Shown here: positions 1-6,930 of the stretch, piece after piece
Position numbering within the stretch: the stretch's first letter is position 1
Layout: every line of letters begins with the position of its first letter
Source: JAUUZT01 sp964654015
GTDB taxonomy: Bacteria > Chloroflexota > Dehalococcoidia > GIF9 > AB-539-J10
Length of the DNA: 10,106 nucleotides
NCBI GenBank assembly: GCA_964654015.1
Contig: CAZZHQ010000089.1
Location: 1-10,106 of the forward strand
Reading direction: 5' to 3'
The notes under the pieces: generated by a model
The model's input: only the letters and a program-made list of their open reading frames with translations
Databases searched by the model: none
What the model was told of the DNA's origin: nothing
Program-made: the position numbers and the translations under genes

Positions 1-667
1 CCTTGAATGTAGCAACTCTCTTGACTTGGCTTGAGCCAAAAACTCCATACAGTTCCTTGGCCAGTGGGTTGGTTTTAATATCAAAATAGGTAAAGCCCAT
101 CTGATGACTGTAACCAAGCGAGAAAAGCCTTTCAGACACTGTGGGTTTTCCTATGACCTCTCGATATCCAAAGTCCGTTATCGATACCCCGTTGACTAAG
201 CACGGCTTCGTATCCATTCCATCGGGCAAATCATAATAGGACAATCCATCTACGATCATTAAAACTACAATGTCCGGCTGAAGTTTGGTCGCTTTTTCGT
301 GAAGAATGCGCCCCACGTCACGCTGAGTCGGTAATAAATGTTGTGCTGCGTTAAAAGAAGCATGAAGCTTCTCTGACAATAACCAAGGGTCCGGCCGCTC
401 AGTTATGGAATGCACTGGAAAAGGCCATAAAGCATGCTCCTCGGGCATCAAATATTCCCGGCAAACATCGCATAAGTTAGGACTATCAAGACCACGCAAG
501 TAAGCAGAAGCATACCTGATAGGTAGAGCATCGTCCAAGAATAAGAGATTTAGGACATTCCCTAGAAAAGCGGGAGGGTAAACGTCCATAGCAACGGACA
601 TGCGTGACAGTAACGCTGCTGTCCCACTCGCACGACTATTTTGACTCTTGGGATAGTGCTCTATCAT
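1..667 (-). CDS. pglZ-like: PglZ-like alkaline-phosphatase-superfamily protein, 3' end cut by window edge
   Basis: An open frame runs from ATG 667 to the left edge, giving 222 visible residues. It begins within the stop of the giant-ATPase gene (ATGA, four-base overlap). Upstream in its frame there are only stops and no other start codon, so this start is well supported, although the ribosome-binding site is weak and coupling is likely. The key element is DIVVLMIVDGLSYYDL (132-147), the first metal-binding strand of the superfamily with D140. T176 in GKPTVSERL sits 36 residues later, where the catalytic Ser/Thr is expected. C66 and C69 form a CxxC in the N-terminal region. Only about 135 residues precede the catalytic core, shorter than the N-terminal region of classic BREX PglZ as I recall it. 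PglZ domains are conserved in BREX and related defence systems. The remaining metal ligands lie beyond the window. Another alkaline-phosphatase-superfamily hydrolase is possible, but the neighbouring genes favour PglZ. Confidence 0.82.
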   Translation of the reverse strand, partial: MIEHYPKSQNSRASGTAALLSRMSVAMDVYPPAFLGNVLNLLFLDDALPIRYASAYLRGLDSPNLCDVCREYLMPEEHALWPFPVHSITERPDPWLLSEKLHASFNAAQHLLPTQRDVGRILHEKATKLQPDIVVLMIVDGLSYYDLPDGMDTKPCLVNGVSITDFGYREVIGKPTVSERLFSLGYSHQMGFTYFDIKTNPLAKELYGVFGSSQVKRVATFK

Positions 668-3600
668 CTCTTGTGCCGCTCTACGATGATTCTGATCTTA
701 CCCTTACGGAAAAGTTCAGCCAAACAGTTAAGGGATGAATCAAGAACTTCACTAGAACTCTGTCCGCTCTTCATCATTTCTAGTATCAGTTGTTTTAGAT
801 TCTCAGTAGCATTACCGGGAATAATCTCTAACATCTTCGCTGCATCCGAACTTAAAATTTCTTCTTCGGCACCCTCAGCCTGTCGAATTCCCATTCTTGC
901 AGACCGTACTACTTCTCGCGACCTTTGAAGTGAATCCTTGATTAGGGATCGCTCCTCTTGAGACGTGTCCATCAATTGAAGGACCCAGCCGGAACTAACT
1001 TTTGCGAGAATTGTTTCTAGTGATTGAGTACAATCATCCGCTTGAACCAATAATGGTTTCGTCTCATCCTGAGATAGTCGAGACAAGATGTCACGGGCAT
1101 AGAGTAGCTCCTGACGTTGGGAGTCTATCTGTACCCTCTCAACAGAGAAAGCCTCTGTAATATGACTGGCTGCTTCTTCATACAATCGAGCGTAGCAGCC
1201 TTGGATATCATCTGGATTAAAAACTTCCTTACATCGGTAATCTTGGCCTAGATCAAACTCCTGCAAAAGCTCATTCATGCCCCTCTTTTTCTCTTCAAAA
1301 GCAGAGCGAAGCCCAGAAATGTACTTCCTGCGCTCATCATTAAGTTTCTCAAGCTGCTCATAAAATTGCTTGTGACTGCCTAGCCCTGTGACGCTACGGT
1401 TTTTCAGATGTACTGAAATGCTCTGCCAAATAGCTTCAAGCTGCGAAATGAGTTCACTCGTCTTTGTTTCGTGCTCAGGTTCCTTCTTGAGTTCAATCAG
1501 GCCGTTATGCACTTCGTCTGATTTCAACAGTAACTGTATCCACTTGTCATAGTCACGCAACGAGGTCATGGTGGTAGAAGCTTTTGCTTTCGTTGAGTCA
1601 AGCCGCTGCTTCAGTTCATTCTCACAATTCCAACCTTGTAGCAAGAGATCGACCTTTTCTATTGGTCTTCCTGGCTTAATTGCGCTGTACTCCATCGAAG
1701 CTTTATTAAGAACAGTTAAAATTGACGAGCACTCGTTTTCGATCTGTTTGACCAGATCCCTTAGGCTACCAAGCACGTATGTATTCAAGTCAGCGCACCA
1801 TTTTGAAGATGCTTTCTGCGAATTCTTTATTGTCACTACCTCGCGAGAATTTACTAATTCCCCTTTTACGTTATTGGTACTGCCCTGCAGGGTCGTTATG
1901 GCGTTACCTAGCTGTTCAAAGTAGCTTGGAAGCCGCTCATGCATTTTCTCGAATTCCCGATTCATCTTGCTCTGTAGTGCATCAAATCGGGCGTCGTCTT
2001 GAATCTCATCGATAGCGCTTCGAGTAGCATCATAATTGAATGAAGACTGGAAGTGAGGCAACTTTCTGAACTCTAGTGCTTCTCTTTCAAGATCCATCAA
2101 TTTCTCTTTTAGCTGGTTCTTCATTTGGTCTAGGTCTAGAGGTTTGCAGTAGAGTTCCCTTTCACCTCTATACTCCCCCAACTCGAAGCTACTACGACTA
2201 CTACCTATCTCGACTATTTGTTTCAATTCTTCCAAAAGGTAACCGGAATAGAGTATCATTGATTTCACATCTTCGAGCGAGACACACCAACACTCTACGC
2301 CACCAAACTTGCGCTTGGGAAGTGGATTATCAAGCGTGATCCTTTCAACTATTGCTCTTTCCAATGGGTGTAGCCTGAAATCTACTTCGACATTATCATG
2401 ACGCCCCAGTGACTTTACCGAAATAAGATTTTCAAGTCCGGCAAAGAATCCACCAGTTAAGTTCATCAGACTTGTGTTAAATACCTTGGCCACGCGGTCA
2501 CCGGGAGCTGCCCAAGTTTCATGTCCACGCTTACAGCCCATAGGGATATCAGCATTCTTCAGGGCTCCTATGTACTCATTTACCTTCCTCTCCCACTGAG
2601 GCTGGCTGATTAGCGTCGAGTAATTAGGATAACGTCTGAGTAGTATTGCCCTACAAATACTGCCCAATAAAGCTAGAGCGTCACCTGCTATTGTTTGTCC
2701 GATTTGTTCTGCTGCCATCGTCCTTACTGTCTGATCCCCGAAAAAGCGACTCAGTAGTTCACGTACTAACTGTTCCTGCCTGACTTGCCATTGTGCCTCA
2801 TAATCTCTTTGTAGTGTGCGCCTGCTCTTTTCATTAATCAGATACAAGACGCTCAGTGGTGTCAAGAGGTCTCTCTCAATAATCTCCTCTAGAAGTTCAT
2901 TGGTTAACGGGGTATCAGCGAAATTTAAGACAAACCCAACAATACCTGGTCGATCTCCCGGGTCTCCCGGATCTATCTCGATGCGCTTCTCCGGCATAGG
3001 ATCTTCCTTGTTCCAACGTATCCTGAAGTGAATGAGTATGTCTGAGTTAGAATCAGGAGACAAGACTTCGGAATATACCTTCTGTGGATCAGCCTCCAGT
3101 GGCCCTACCGCTATGGTCACAGTTCGCTTTGGGTAATCACGCACGGTTTGTCGAAAAGCACCTGCAAGTTCTGCATAGCGAGTCTTGTCTTGTGTTTCTC
3201 TCCAGAGGCCTGGGATGTCCCAGCCCAATAGCTGCTGTCCTTGCCTTGGCTCAAAAACGCCCGGTACCAAATAGTGTATGAATCCGTTGATGGCTGCAGC
3301 TAGGCTGGCAGGGCCCGGAGCAAACTCCTCAGCTATGTTGATAATGACATCGCGAAGTTGATCAGGTTCGAGGCCTATCATCGTTTTTTGTAGCCTTGTC
3401 AGGCCAAATAGATTACCACGTTTGTAGACTAAGCTAGGTCGACGAGACAACTCCGCTAGTTGATTGTCAATCCCTAATTTAGTACCAACCTCGAGAGTCA
3501 TACCGTTAGGGAAAGCAGCCAAAGTCATAAGGATGGTCGGGTTTACTTCACTGGCCTCAGGAGAGGTAAGAATTTCGCGAATCCGTGAGGGATAATTGGA

Positions 3601-4698
3601 GATATAAGGTATTTCCTCATCAATACAGTCCTTAACGAAATCAGATGGACTATAGGTAGTGTTCCTTGTCTGATAGCAGTAAACCATTCGTCTAAATGCC
3701 GAAATTACTGTTCTTGGGCCATAGGAGAGGTCATTACGCTCTGATGATGCTACTTGCCCGATAGCCTGGAGCGTTTCATCAGATACTACGGCCGCAGCAA
3801 TATCACTAAGATTGAATTCTTCAACGTAACGTTCCCATAGAGAACGGGCAAAATCAGATCCATACAGGTTTCTTAACCGGGGAACACAGTTGCGACTTTG
3901 GAGACGCGCAGGCAAAGCTGGGAAACTTGCTTGCGCTTGTGCAAGGAAATTTTCAGGCATAGATACAAATATTCCGTAATCACCTTCCCGCATTCTAAGT
4001 CCATCAGCGATATCGAAAAGGATTTGCAAAACCTTGGCAGTACTCAGAGCTCTCGCAGTTACCTCTGATTCGTCAAGTAAAACCAATAGACCGGAATAGC
4101 CCGCCTCTTTCACGACATCCGTAACTTGGGCGCAATAATCGAGAGCACGCTCTGGCGTCATCTGTAATATGTCCGCGACGTCTCCTGACTCTTGCATAGC
4201 ACGAAGTGTAGTGTAAACTTCGTCTACATTCTGTTTTGCATTTTTAGCGATATCTTCGGCTCGTTCTTTAAGTGACTTTTCCTTAAAACTCTCATACAGC
4301 CTATGCGCCTTGAGAGCCAATTCAGCGTGGGTTTTCCCCAATATATATTGTATCCAGGCTTCAGTGCCATCGACAATGTCGGATACCTTTTCCCATTTGA
4401 ATGGTGGTACAGAAAATACTTTGCGGTCGCTACTCTGGTCCCACACATGAACTAGGAAACTGGTTTTTCCATGACCATTTTCTCCTACAACCGCGCCGAT
4501 GAATGCTCCTTGATTTCCACCGCCAATCCACTTAAAAATGGTGTCCGCATACTTATCAGTGTCTCCTAGGGGTATATGCGTGCGTGCGTGGGTACGGTAA
4601 TGGTGTTCTACTTGCTCCGGAGTAGAGAATAAATACTTTACCGGAAATGTGCTAATAATTGCGTCTTTGTTTAATATAAGGTCTAAATCTTCAAGCAT
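664..4698 (-). CDS. Giant ATPase with N-terminal P-loop domain and long helical C-terminal region
   Basis: The start is placed at ATG 4698 (1344 residues). GGAGG at 4705-4709 lies six bases upstream of it but abuts an alternative ATG at 4704, which would add two residues and overlap the previous stop by four bases. Walker A is GENGHGKT (72-79). Walker B is LLVLLDESE (204-212), with D209 and E210. Arginine-finger candidates lie in LPARLQSR (262-269). The N-terminal domain reads like those of BREX ATP-binding proteins (BrxC/PglY or BrxD types). The middle holds a Pro/Gly-rich, apparently beta segment with DPGDPGDRPG near residue 625. From about residue 880 to 1290 the protein is largely charged helix, with probable coiled coils, and it ends in a short basic strand (IRIIVERHKR). 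The stop overlaps the start of the PglZ-like gene as ATGA. It is probably the motor or scaffold subunit of the complex. It is clearly different from the other large ATPase upstream. A distant SMC-like or MADS-type ATPase relationship is possible. Gene and ATPase domain are certain; family is uncertain. Confidence 0.92.
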   Translation of the reverse strand: MLEDLDLILNKDAIISTFPVKYLFSTPEQVEHHYRTHARTHIPLGDTDKYADTIFKWIGGGNQGAFIGAVVGENGHGKTSFLVHVWDQSSDRKVFSVPPFKWEKVSDIVDGTEAWIQYILGKTHAELALKAHRLYESFKEKSLKERAEDIAKNAKQNVDEVYTTLRAMQESGDVADILQMTPERALDYCAQVTDVVKEAGYSGLLVLLDESEVTARALSTAKVLQILFDIADGLRMREGDYGIFVSMPENFLAQAQASFPALPARLQSRNCVPRLRNLYGSDFARSLWERYVEEFNLSDIAAAVVSDETLQAIGQVASSERNDLSYGPRTVISAFRRMVYCYQTRNTTYSPSDFVKDCIDEEIPYISNYPSRIREILTSPEASEVNPTILMTLAAFPNGMTLEVGTKLGIDNQLAELSRRPSLVYKRGNLFGLTRLQKTMIGLEPDQLRDVIINIAEEFAPGPASLAAAINGFIHYLVPGVFEPRQGQQLLGWDIPGLWRETQDKTRYAELAGAFRQTVRDYPKRTVTIAVGPLEADPQKVYSEVLSPDSNSDILIHFRIRWNKEDPMPEKRIEIDPGDPGDRPGIVGFVLNFADTPLTNELLEEIIERDLLTPLSVLYLINEKSRRTLQRDYEAQWQVRQEQLVRELLSRFFGDQTVRTMAAEQIGQTIAGDALALLGSICRAILLRRYPNYSTLISQPQWERKVNEYIGALKNADIPMGCKRGHETWAAPGDRVAKVFNTSLMNLTGGFFAGLENLISVKSLGRHDNVEVDFRLHPLERAIVERITLDNPLPKRKFGGVECWCVSLEDVKSMILYSGYLLEELKQIVEIGSSRSSFELGEYRGERELYCKPLDLDQMKNQLKEKLMDLEREALEFRKLPHFQSSFNYDATRSAIDEIQDDARFDALQSKMNREFEKMHERLPSYFEQLGNAITTLQGSTNNVKGELVNSREVVTIKNSQKASSKWCADLNTYVLGSLRDLVKQIENECSSILTVLNKASMEYSAIKPGRPIEKVDLLLQGWNCENELKQRLDSTKAKASTTMTSLRDYDKWIQLLLKSDEVHNGLIELKKEPEHETKTSELISQLEAIWQSISVHLKNRSVTGLGSHKQFYEQLEKLNDERRKYISGLRSAFEEKKRGMNELLQEFDLGQDYRCKEVFNPDDIQGCYARLYEEAASHITEAFSVERVQIDSQRQELLYARDILSRLSQDETKPLLVQADDCTQSLETILAKVSSGWVLQLMDTSQEERSLIKDSLQRSREVVRSARMGIRQAEGAEEEILSSDAAKMLEIIPGNATENLKQLILEMMKSGQSSSEVLDSSLNCLAELFRKGKIRIIVERHKR
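4577..4590. repeat. Short tetranucleotide repeat, 3.5 units of TGCG, inside the giant ATPase gene
   Basis: On the plus strand TGCG is repeated three times plus TG, 14 bases in all. It encodes roughly residues 37-41 (HARTH) of the giant ATPase, near the N-terminus and before Walker A. It is short, but a change of one unit would shift the reading frame. Confidence 0.6.
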
Positions 4699-4700
4699 TG

Positions 4701-5198
4701 TCATCCTCCCCTTATTATCGCTTCGGCACGGAGTATCTGTCCAAGATCCGTACCATCCACCTCGGTTTTGAAAGCCTGCAACACACCGTATCTGATAAGG
4801 TTATGCTGAAACTGTTTGACATCATGTTCATCCAAAGCAACTTCAGTTCTAGGCATGGGATCTCTTGGAGGCCGCCTCATCAATACAACAATTCGTTTAA
4901 GACCCAGTAATTGCGCCATCGGTCTCATCAGACGGTTATACTCCTCCCCGTCTACCACGACAAGATGTGGACCTGGTTCTAGGCCTTTCAAGTCATTTGT
5001 ATAGATATAGCCGTGCATCTTAACTAGCAGCCGAGCTATGAATGACTTGCCGGAACCTTGCGGTCCATATAAGCATAAAAAAACTTCTGCCGGCCAACGT
5101 TCTACGATGTCATTAAAGGCTTTGCGTTGGCTTTTGGTCAGCCATTCGTAATCAGCTTTAAGCTTGATCTGGTTTAACCACTCAACATACAGGCTCAT
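4701..5198 (-). CDS. Small stand-alone P-loop ATPase
   Basis: A 165-residue protein. The start is placed at ATG 5198 because GAGGT lies six bases upstream. A TTG two codons earlier sits only one base from that site. Walker A is GPQGSGKS (45-52), preceded by an amphipathic region with KSQRKAFNDIV (22-32). Walker B is HLVVVD (78-83), followed by DGEEYNRL, and a sensor-like strand and arginine cluster follow (RIVVLMRRPPR, 102-112). The protein is little more than one nucleotide-binding domain with a short C-terminal helical tail. Its layout recalls minimal DnaA/Hda-like AAA+ proteins and loader ATPases, but I cannot assign a family. It overlaps no gene: its ribosome-binding site sits on the stop codon of the winged-helix gene, and its own TGA lies two bases from the start of the giant ATPase. 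I infer translational coupling and a partner role with the adjacent large ATPase. ATP binding is clear; function is unknown. Confidence 0.9.
   Translation of the reverse strand: MSLYVEWLNQIKLKADYEWLTKSQRKAFNDIVERWPAEVFLCLYGPQGSGKSFIARLLVKMHGYIYTNDLKGLEPGPHLVVVDGEEYNRLMRPMAQLLGLKRIVVLMRRPPRDPMPRTEVALDEHDVKQFQHNLIRYGVLQAFKTEVDGTDLGQILRAEAIIRGG
4705..4709 (-). promoter_or_regulatory. Ribosome-binding site of the giant ATPase gene; decides its start
   Basis: GGAGG, within GGGGAGG, abuts ATG 4704 and lies six bases from ATG 4698. The usual spacing favours 4698. The site lies within the last codons of the small ATPase gene. Confidence 0.75.
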
Positions 5199-5204
5199 AT
5201 TCAA

Positions 5205-5209
5205 ACCTC
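5205..5209 (-). promoter_or_regulatory. Ribosome-binding site of the small ATPase gene; decides its start
   Basis: GAGGT six bases before ATG 5198. It overlaps the TGA of the preceding winged-helix gene. The in-frame TTG at 5204 is directly beside it and so cannot be the efficient start. Confidence 0.75.
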
Positions 5210-6065
5210 AGAGATCATCTATAGTAAACGGACGGAGTAGGTTTATAGACGCCCCACCTAAAGTGTCAGACATTTTTACCGAAGAGACAACGTTTGCTGA
5301 TAGCCGTAGCAAATCGGCACAACATTTCGTATCAATAAAAAAGACTCCTGCAATCTGATTTATCAAAGAGTCATCCATTAAGACAGCATCACCGTAGCGG
5401 TATTGGCGAGAACGGTAAGTATCATCAAGGGCGAGAAGAGCGAGTTCAAAGCGTTGGACCAAGCGCGGTTGTAAATTATTACTGGATTTTGTGAAAGGTG
5501 GGGGATCCAAAGCACGTAACCAAGTGTAAATACGTCCTACAGCTGTGCTATCGAAACGAGCTCCTATTCTTGCAGTCCAATTCAAGTAACTGAATTCTGT
5601 CCTCATGCTACTTTGTATCTGACCTGCCAGGTTTTGATTTAGAACTAGGCGTTGAGTAGTCCAGATAATTTCGCAGCATTTTCGATAACTCCAGAGATAC
5701 TTTCTGTCCTGTGGATTGCCAGAATAGCTTGTGTAGTGTAAATAGTGCAGTAAATCTATGGCAAAAGCGGGATTCATAGCCTGAATTGCCTGTAATTTAG
5801 CTCCATGCTCTGTTAATTTGTACGTCACCTTCGGCCCTTGACGCTCTTGACTTGCTAGACGTAGGTCATGTAGACGCCGAGGAGAGTAGCTGTGATCCCT
5901 TTGCATCTCAAAGCCGTATTCGTTGATCATTATTTTAGCTATCTCGCTGGGCGTTAAGGGGTCCTCTGAAGAAAGAACACGCAACACGTGAGATACTTCA
6001 TCTGGTGGTGCATTGTCTACATAAAAGTGTATGTCCTCTTTATCCGTATTATAACCTGCGCTCAC
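5208..6065 (-). CDS. Winged-helix protein of unknown family in the PAPS-reductase/PglZ operon
   Basis: A 285-residue protein that I do not recognise as a named family. The GTG start is chosen because GGAGG lies nine bases upstream and no in-frame ATG competes nearby. Residues about 22-95 read as a winged helix-turn-helix: an opening helix (22-33), LTPSEIAKIMINEYGF (37-52), a putative recognition helix (SPRRLHDLRLAS, 61-72), then a wing and closing helix (VTYKLTEHGAKL, 80-91). The remainder (100-285) is mostly helical and rich in aromatic and basic residues. It contains W125SYRKCCEIIW near 125-135 and ends in an acidic IDDL. There is no membrane segment, signal peptide or nuclease motif. It follows the PAPS-reductase-like gene after 55 bases and precedes the small ATPase by 9. 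It could be the DNA-contacting or specificity subunit of the modification machinery, or an operon regulator. DUF4007 proteins accompany PAPS-reductase-like genes in other defence loci, but I see none of their N-terminal hallmarks here. Confidence 0.9.
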   Translation of the reverse strand: MSAGYNTDKEDIHFYVDNAPPDEVSHVLRVLSSEDPLTPSEIAKIMINEYGFEMQRDHSYSPRRLHDLRLASQERQGPKVTYKLTEHGAKLQAIQAMNPAFAIDLLHYLHYTSYSGNPQDRKYLWSYRKCCEIIWTTQRLVLNQNLAGQIQSSMRTEFSYLNWTARIGARFDSTAVGRIYTWLRALDPPPFTKSSNNLQPRLVQRFELALLALDDTYRSRQYRYGDAVLMDDSLINQIAGVFFIDTKCCADLLRLSANVVSSVKMSDTLGGASINLLRPFTIDDL

Positions 6066-6120
6066 TTACTCTCTCCTCCGCGGACCACATGTTTCTAGGA
6101 TTTATCGTCAATGTTCATAA
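6066..6120 (-). other. 55-base gap, the only non-coding interval of note
   Basis: This is the longest gap between genes in the window. It holds the ribosome-binding site of the winged-helix gene and an 8-base palindrome (TCCGCGGA, 6077-6084) that partly overlaps that site. I see no hairpin followed by a T-run, and no convincing promoter. The gap does not break the operon. Confidence 0.7.
6075..6079 (-). promoter_or_regulatory. Ribosome-binding site of the winged-helix gene
   Basis: GGAGG followed by nine bases and then GTG at 6065. It fixes a GTG start for this gene. The upstream half of the palindrome TCCGCGGA (6077-6084) includes part of this site, so a bound protein there could in principle block translation. 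Confidence 0.8.
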
Positions 6121-6927
6121 TCATAACGTACATATCGCACAAGCATCTGGATAGGTTTCTGTAACGGAACCAAACACATCTATCAAACGCGCGTTGGGTC
6201 CCATATGACTGTGCTGTCGCTCCATGTCCTTCTTATGCATTTCCTTTATAGCTTTGACACGGTGTGGTTGCATTAGTTCGTCTAAGCTTTCTCTCTCTGA
6301 CCAAGTGTAGCGTCGCCCATCCTTGCATTTCATGCTTTCGAATCGACGTGCCTTCTCGAACAGATCTGGGTGGTTTTCCAACAACCCAACCCATTCAATC
6401 TTACGCTGAAAGAAACAAAAGTAGCATCCTGAACGACTTCGCCAAGAGTAGTACTCGGGGAAGCCAACTCCGCTTTCTTCTAGTATTCGGTAAATGTCTT
6501 GTAAACCTAAACCCTCTTCGCGCAAGGGATATGCAGGCCTAATGTTAGGTTTAGTAGATATGTATGCCTCTCGATCTTCATCTGCTCGAATGCCGATGTA
6601 GGAAAGCACGTTATCAGACCCCACGAAGGCCTCAAATGGTTTTAGCTTCATCGATTGGGTACACCATCTCACTCGTGGAGATGGGAGATAGAAGCCCTTT
6701 ATACGTAGGAAGTGTTCGAAAGGCCTATCTGGATTAAGACGATTTATGGGTTTGCCAAGAAAAGCCTCTAATTTATCTATGAATTCGTAGGTCTCCGGTA
6801 ACTCTTCGTGGGTATCACAAAAAACATATTCCATATTTGGGACTCGATCACGCATATAAATTGCCAATGCTGCACTGTCTTTCCCCCCTGATATTGACAG
6901 TATGTGACGAACCTCACTTTTTTCCAT
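6121..6927 (-). CDS. PAPS-reductase-family / DndC-BrxP-like PP-loop enzyme
   Basis: A 268-residue protein starting at ATG, with an AGGAG ten bases upstream. The PP-loop SGGKDS (13-18) is intact. Family motifs follow in order: DTHEELPETYEF (38-49), RWCT (87-90), GIRADEDR (112-119) and SGCYFC (166-171). C89, C168 and C171 are candidate iron-sulfur ligands, as in sulfur-transfer PP-loop enzymes. The very end carries a second CxxC (CAIC, 263-266), which is unusual. An intact SGGKDS loop suggests ATP-dependent adenylation with pyrophosphate release, as in DndC or TtcA. The ECGLH-type tail of assimilatory CysH reductases is absent and no cysteine-biosynthesis gene is nearby. It is shorter than DndC (about 500 residues). 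Beside PglZ and giant ATPases it best fits the slot of BrxP of type 4 BREX, so I infer a role in DNA modification, possibly phosphorothioation. No cysteine desulfurase is visible. Family is confident; substrate is unknown. Confidence 0.92.
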   Translation of the reverse strand: MEKSEVRHILSISGGKDSAALAIYMRDRVPNMEYVFCDTHEELPETYEFIDKLEAFLGKPINRLNPDRPFEHFLRIKGFYLPSPRVRWCTQSMKLKPFEAFVGSDNVLSYIGIRADEDREAYISTKPNIRPAYPLREEGLGLQDIYRILEESGVGFPEYYSWRSRSGCYFCFFQRKIEWVGLLENHPDLFEKARRFESMKCKDGRRYTWSERESLDELMQPHRVKAIKEMHKKDMERQHSHMGPNARLIDVFGSVTETYPDACAICTL

Positions 6928-6930
6928 TGC

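Noticed and set aside
641..928. Plus-strand open frame opposite the end of the giant ATPase gene and the PglZ-like start
   Set aside because: It has low-complexity Ser/Leu/Ile content, no ribosome-binding site and no recognisable domain. It lies opposite two well-supported genes.
2945..2975. Repeated CTCCCGG-like units resembling a small repeat or hairpin
   Set aside because: They encode the DPGDPGDRPG segment of the giant ATPase. The repetition is explained by the protein sequence.
6077..6084. Palindrome TCCGCGGA as an operator
   Set aside because: It is only eight bases and has no flanking symmetry. It could occur by chance; it is noted only because it touches the ribosome-binding site.
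6075..6111. TTGACG at 6111-6106 (minus strand) as the -35 of an internal promoter for the winged-helix gene
   Set aside because: No acceptable TATAAT-like hexamer occurs 16-18 bases downstream; the 17-base position reads GTGGTC. The gap is better seen as part of the operon.
6121..6927. Assimilatory PAPS/APS reductase (CysH) of cysteine biosynthesis
   Set aside because: The PP-loop is an intact SGGKDS, the CysH-type ECGLH tail is missing, and no sulfate-assimilation gene is nearby.
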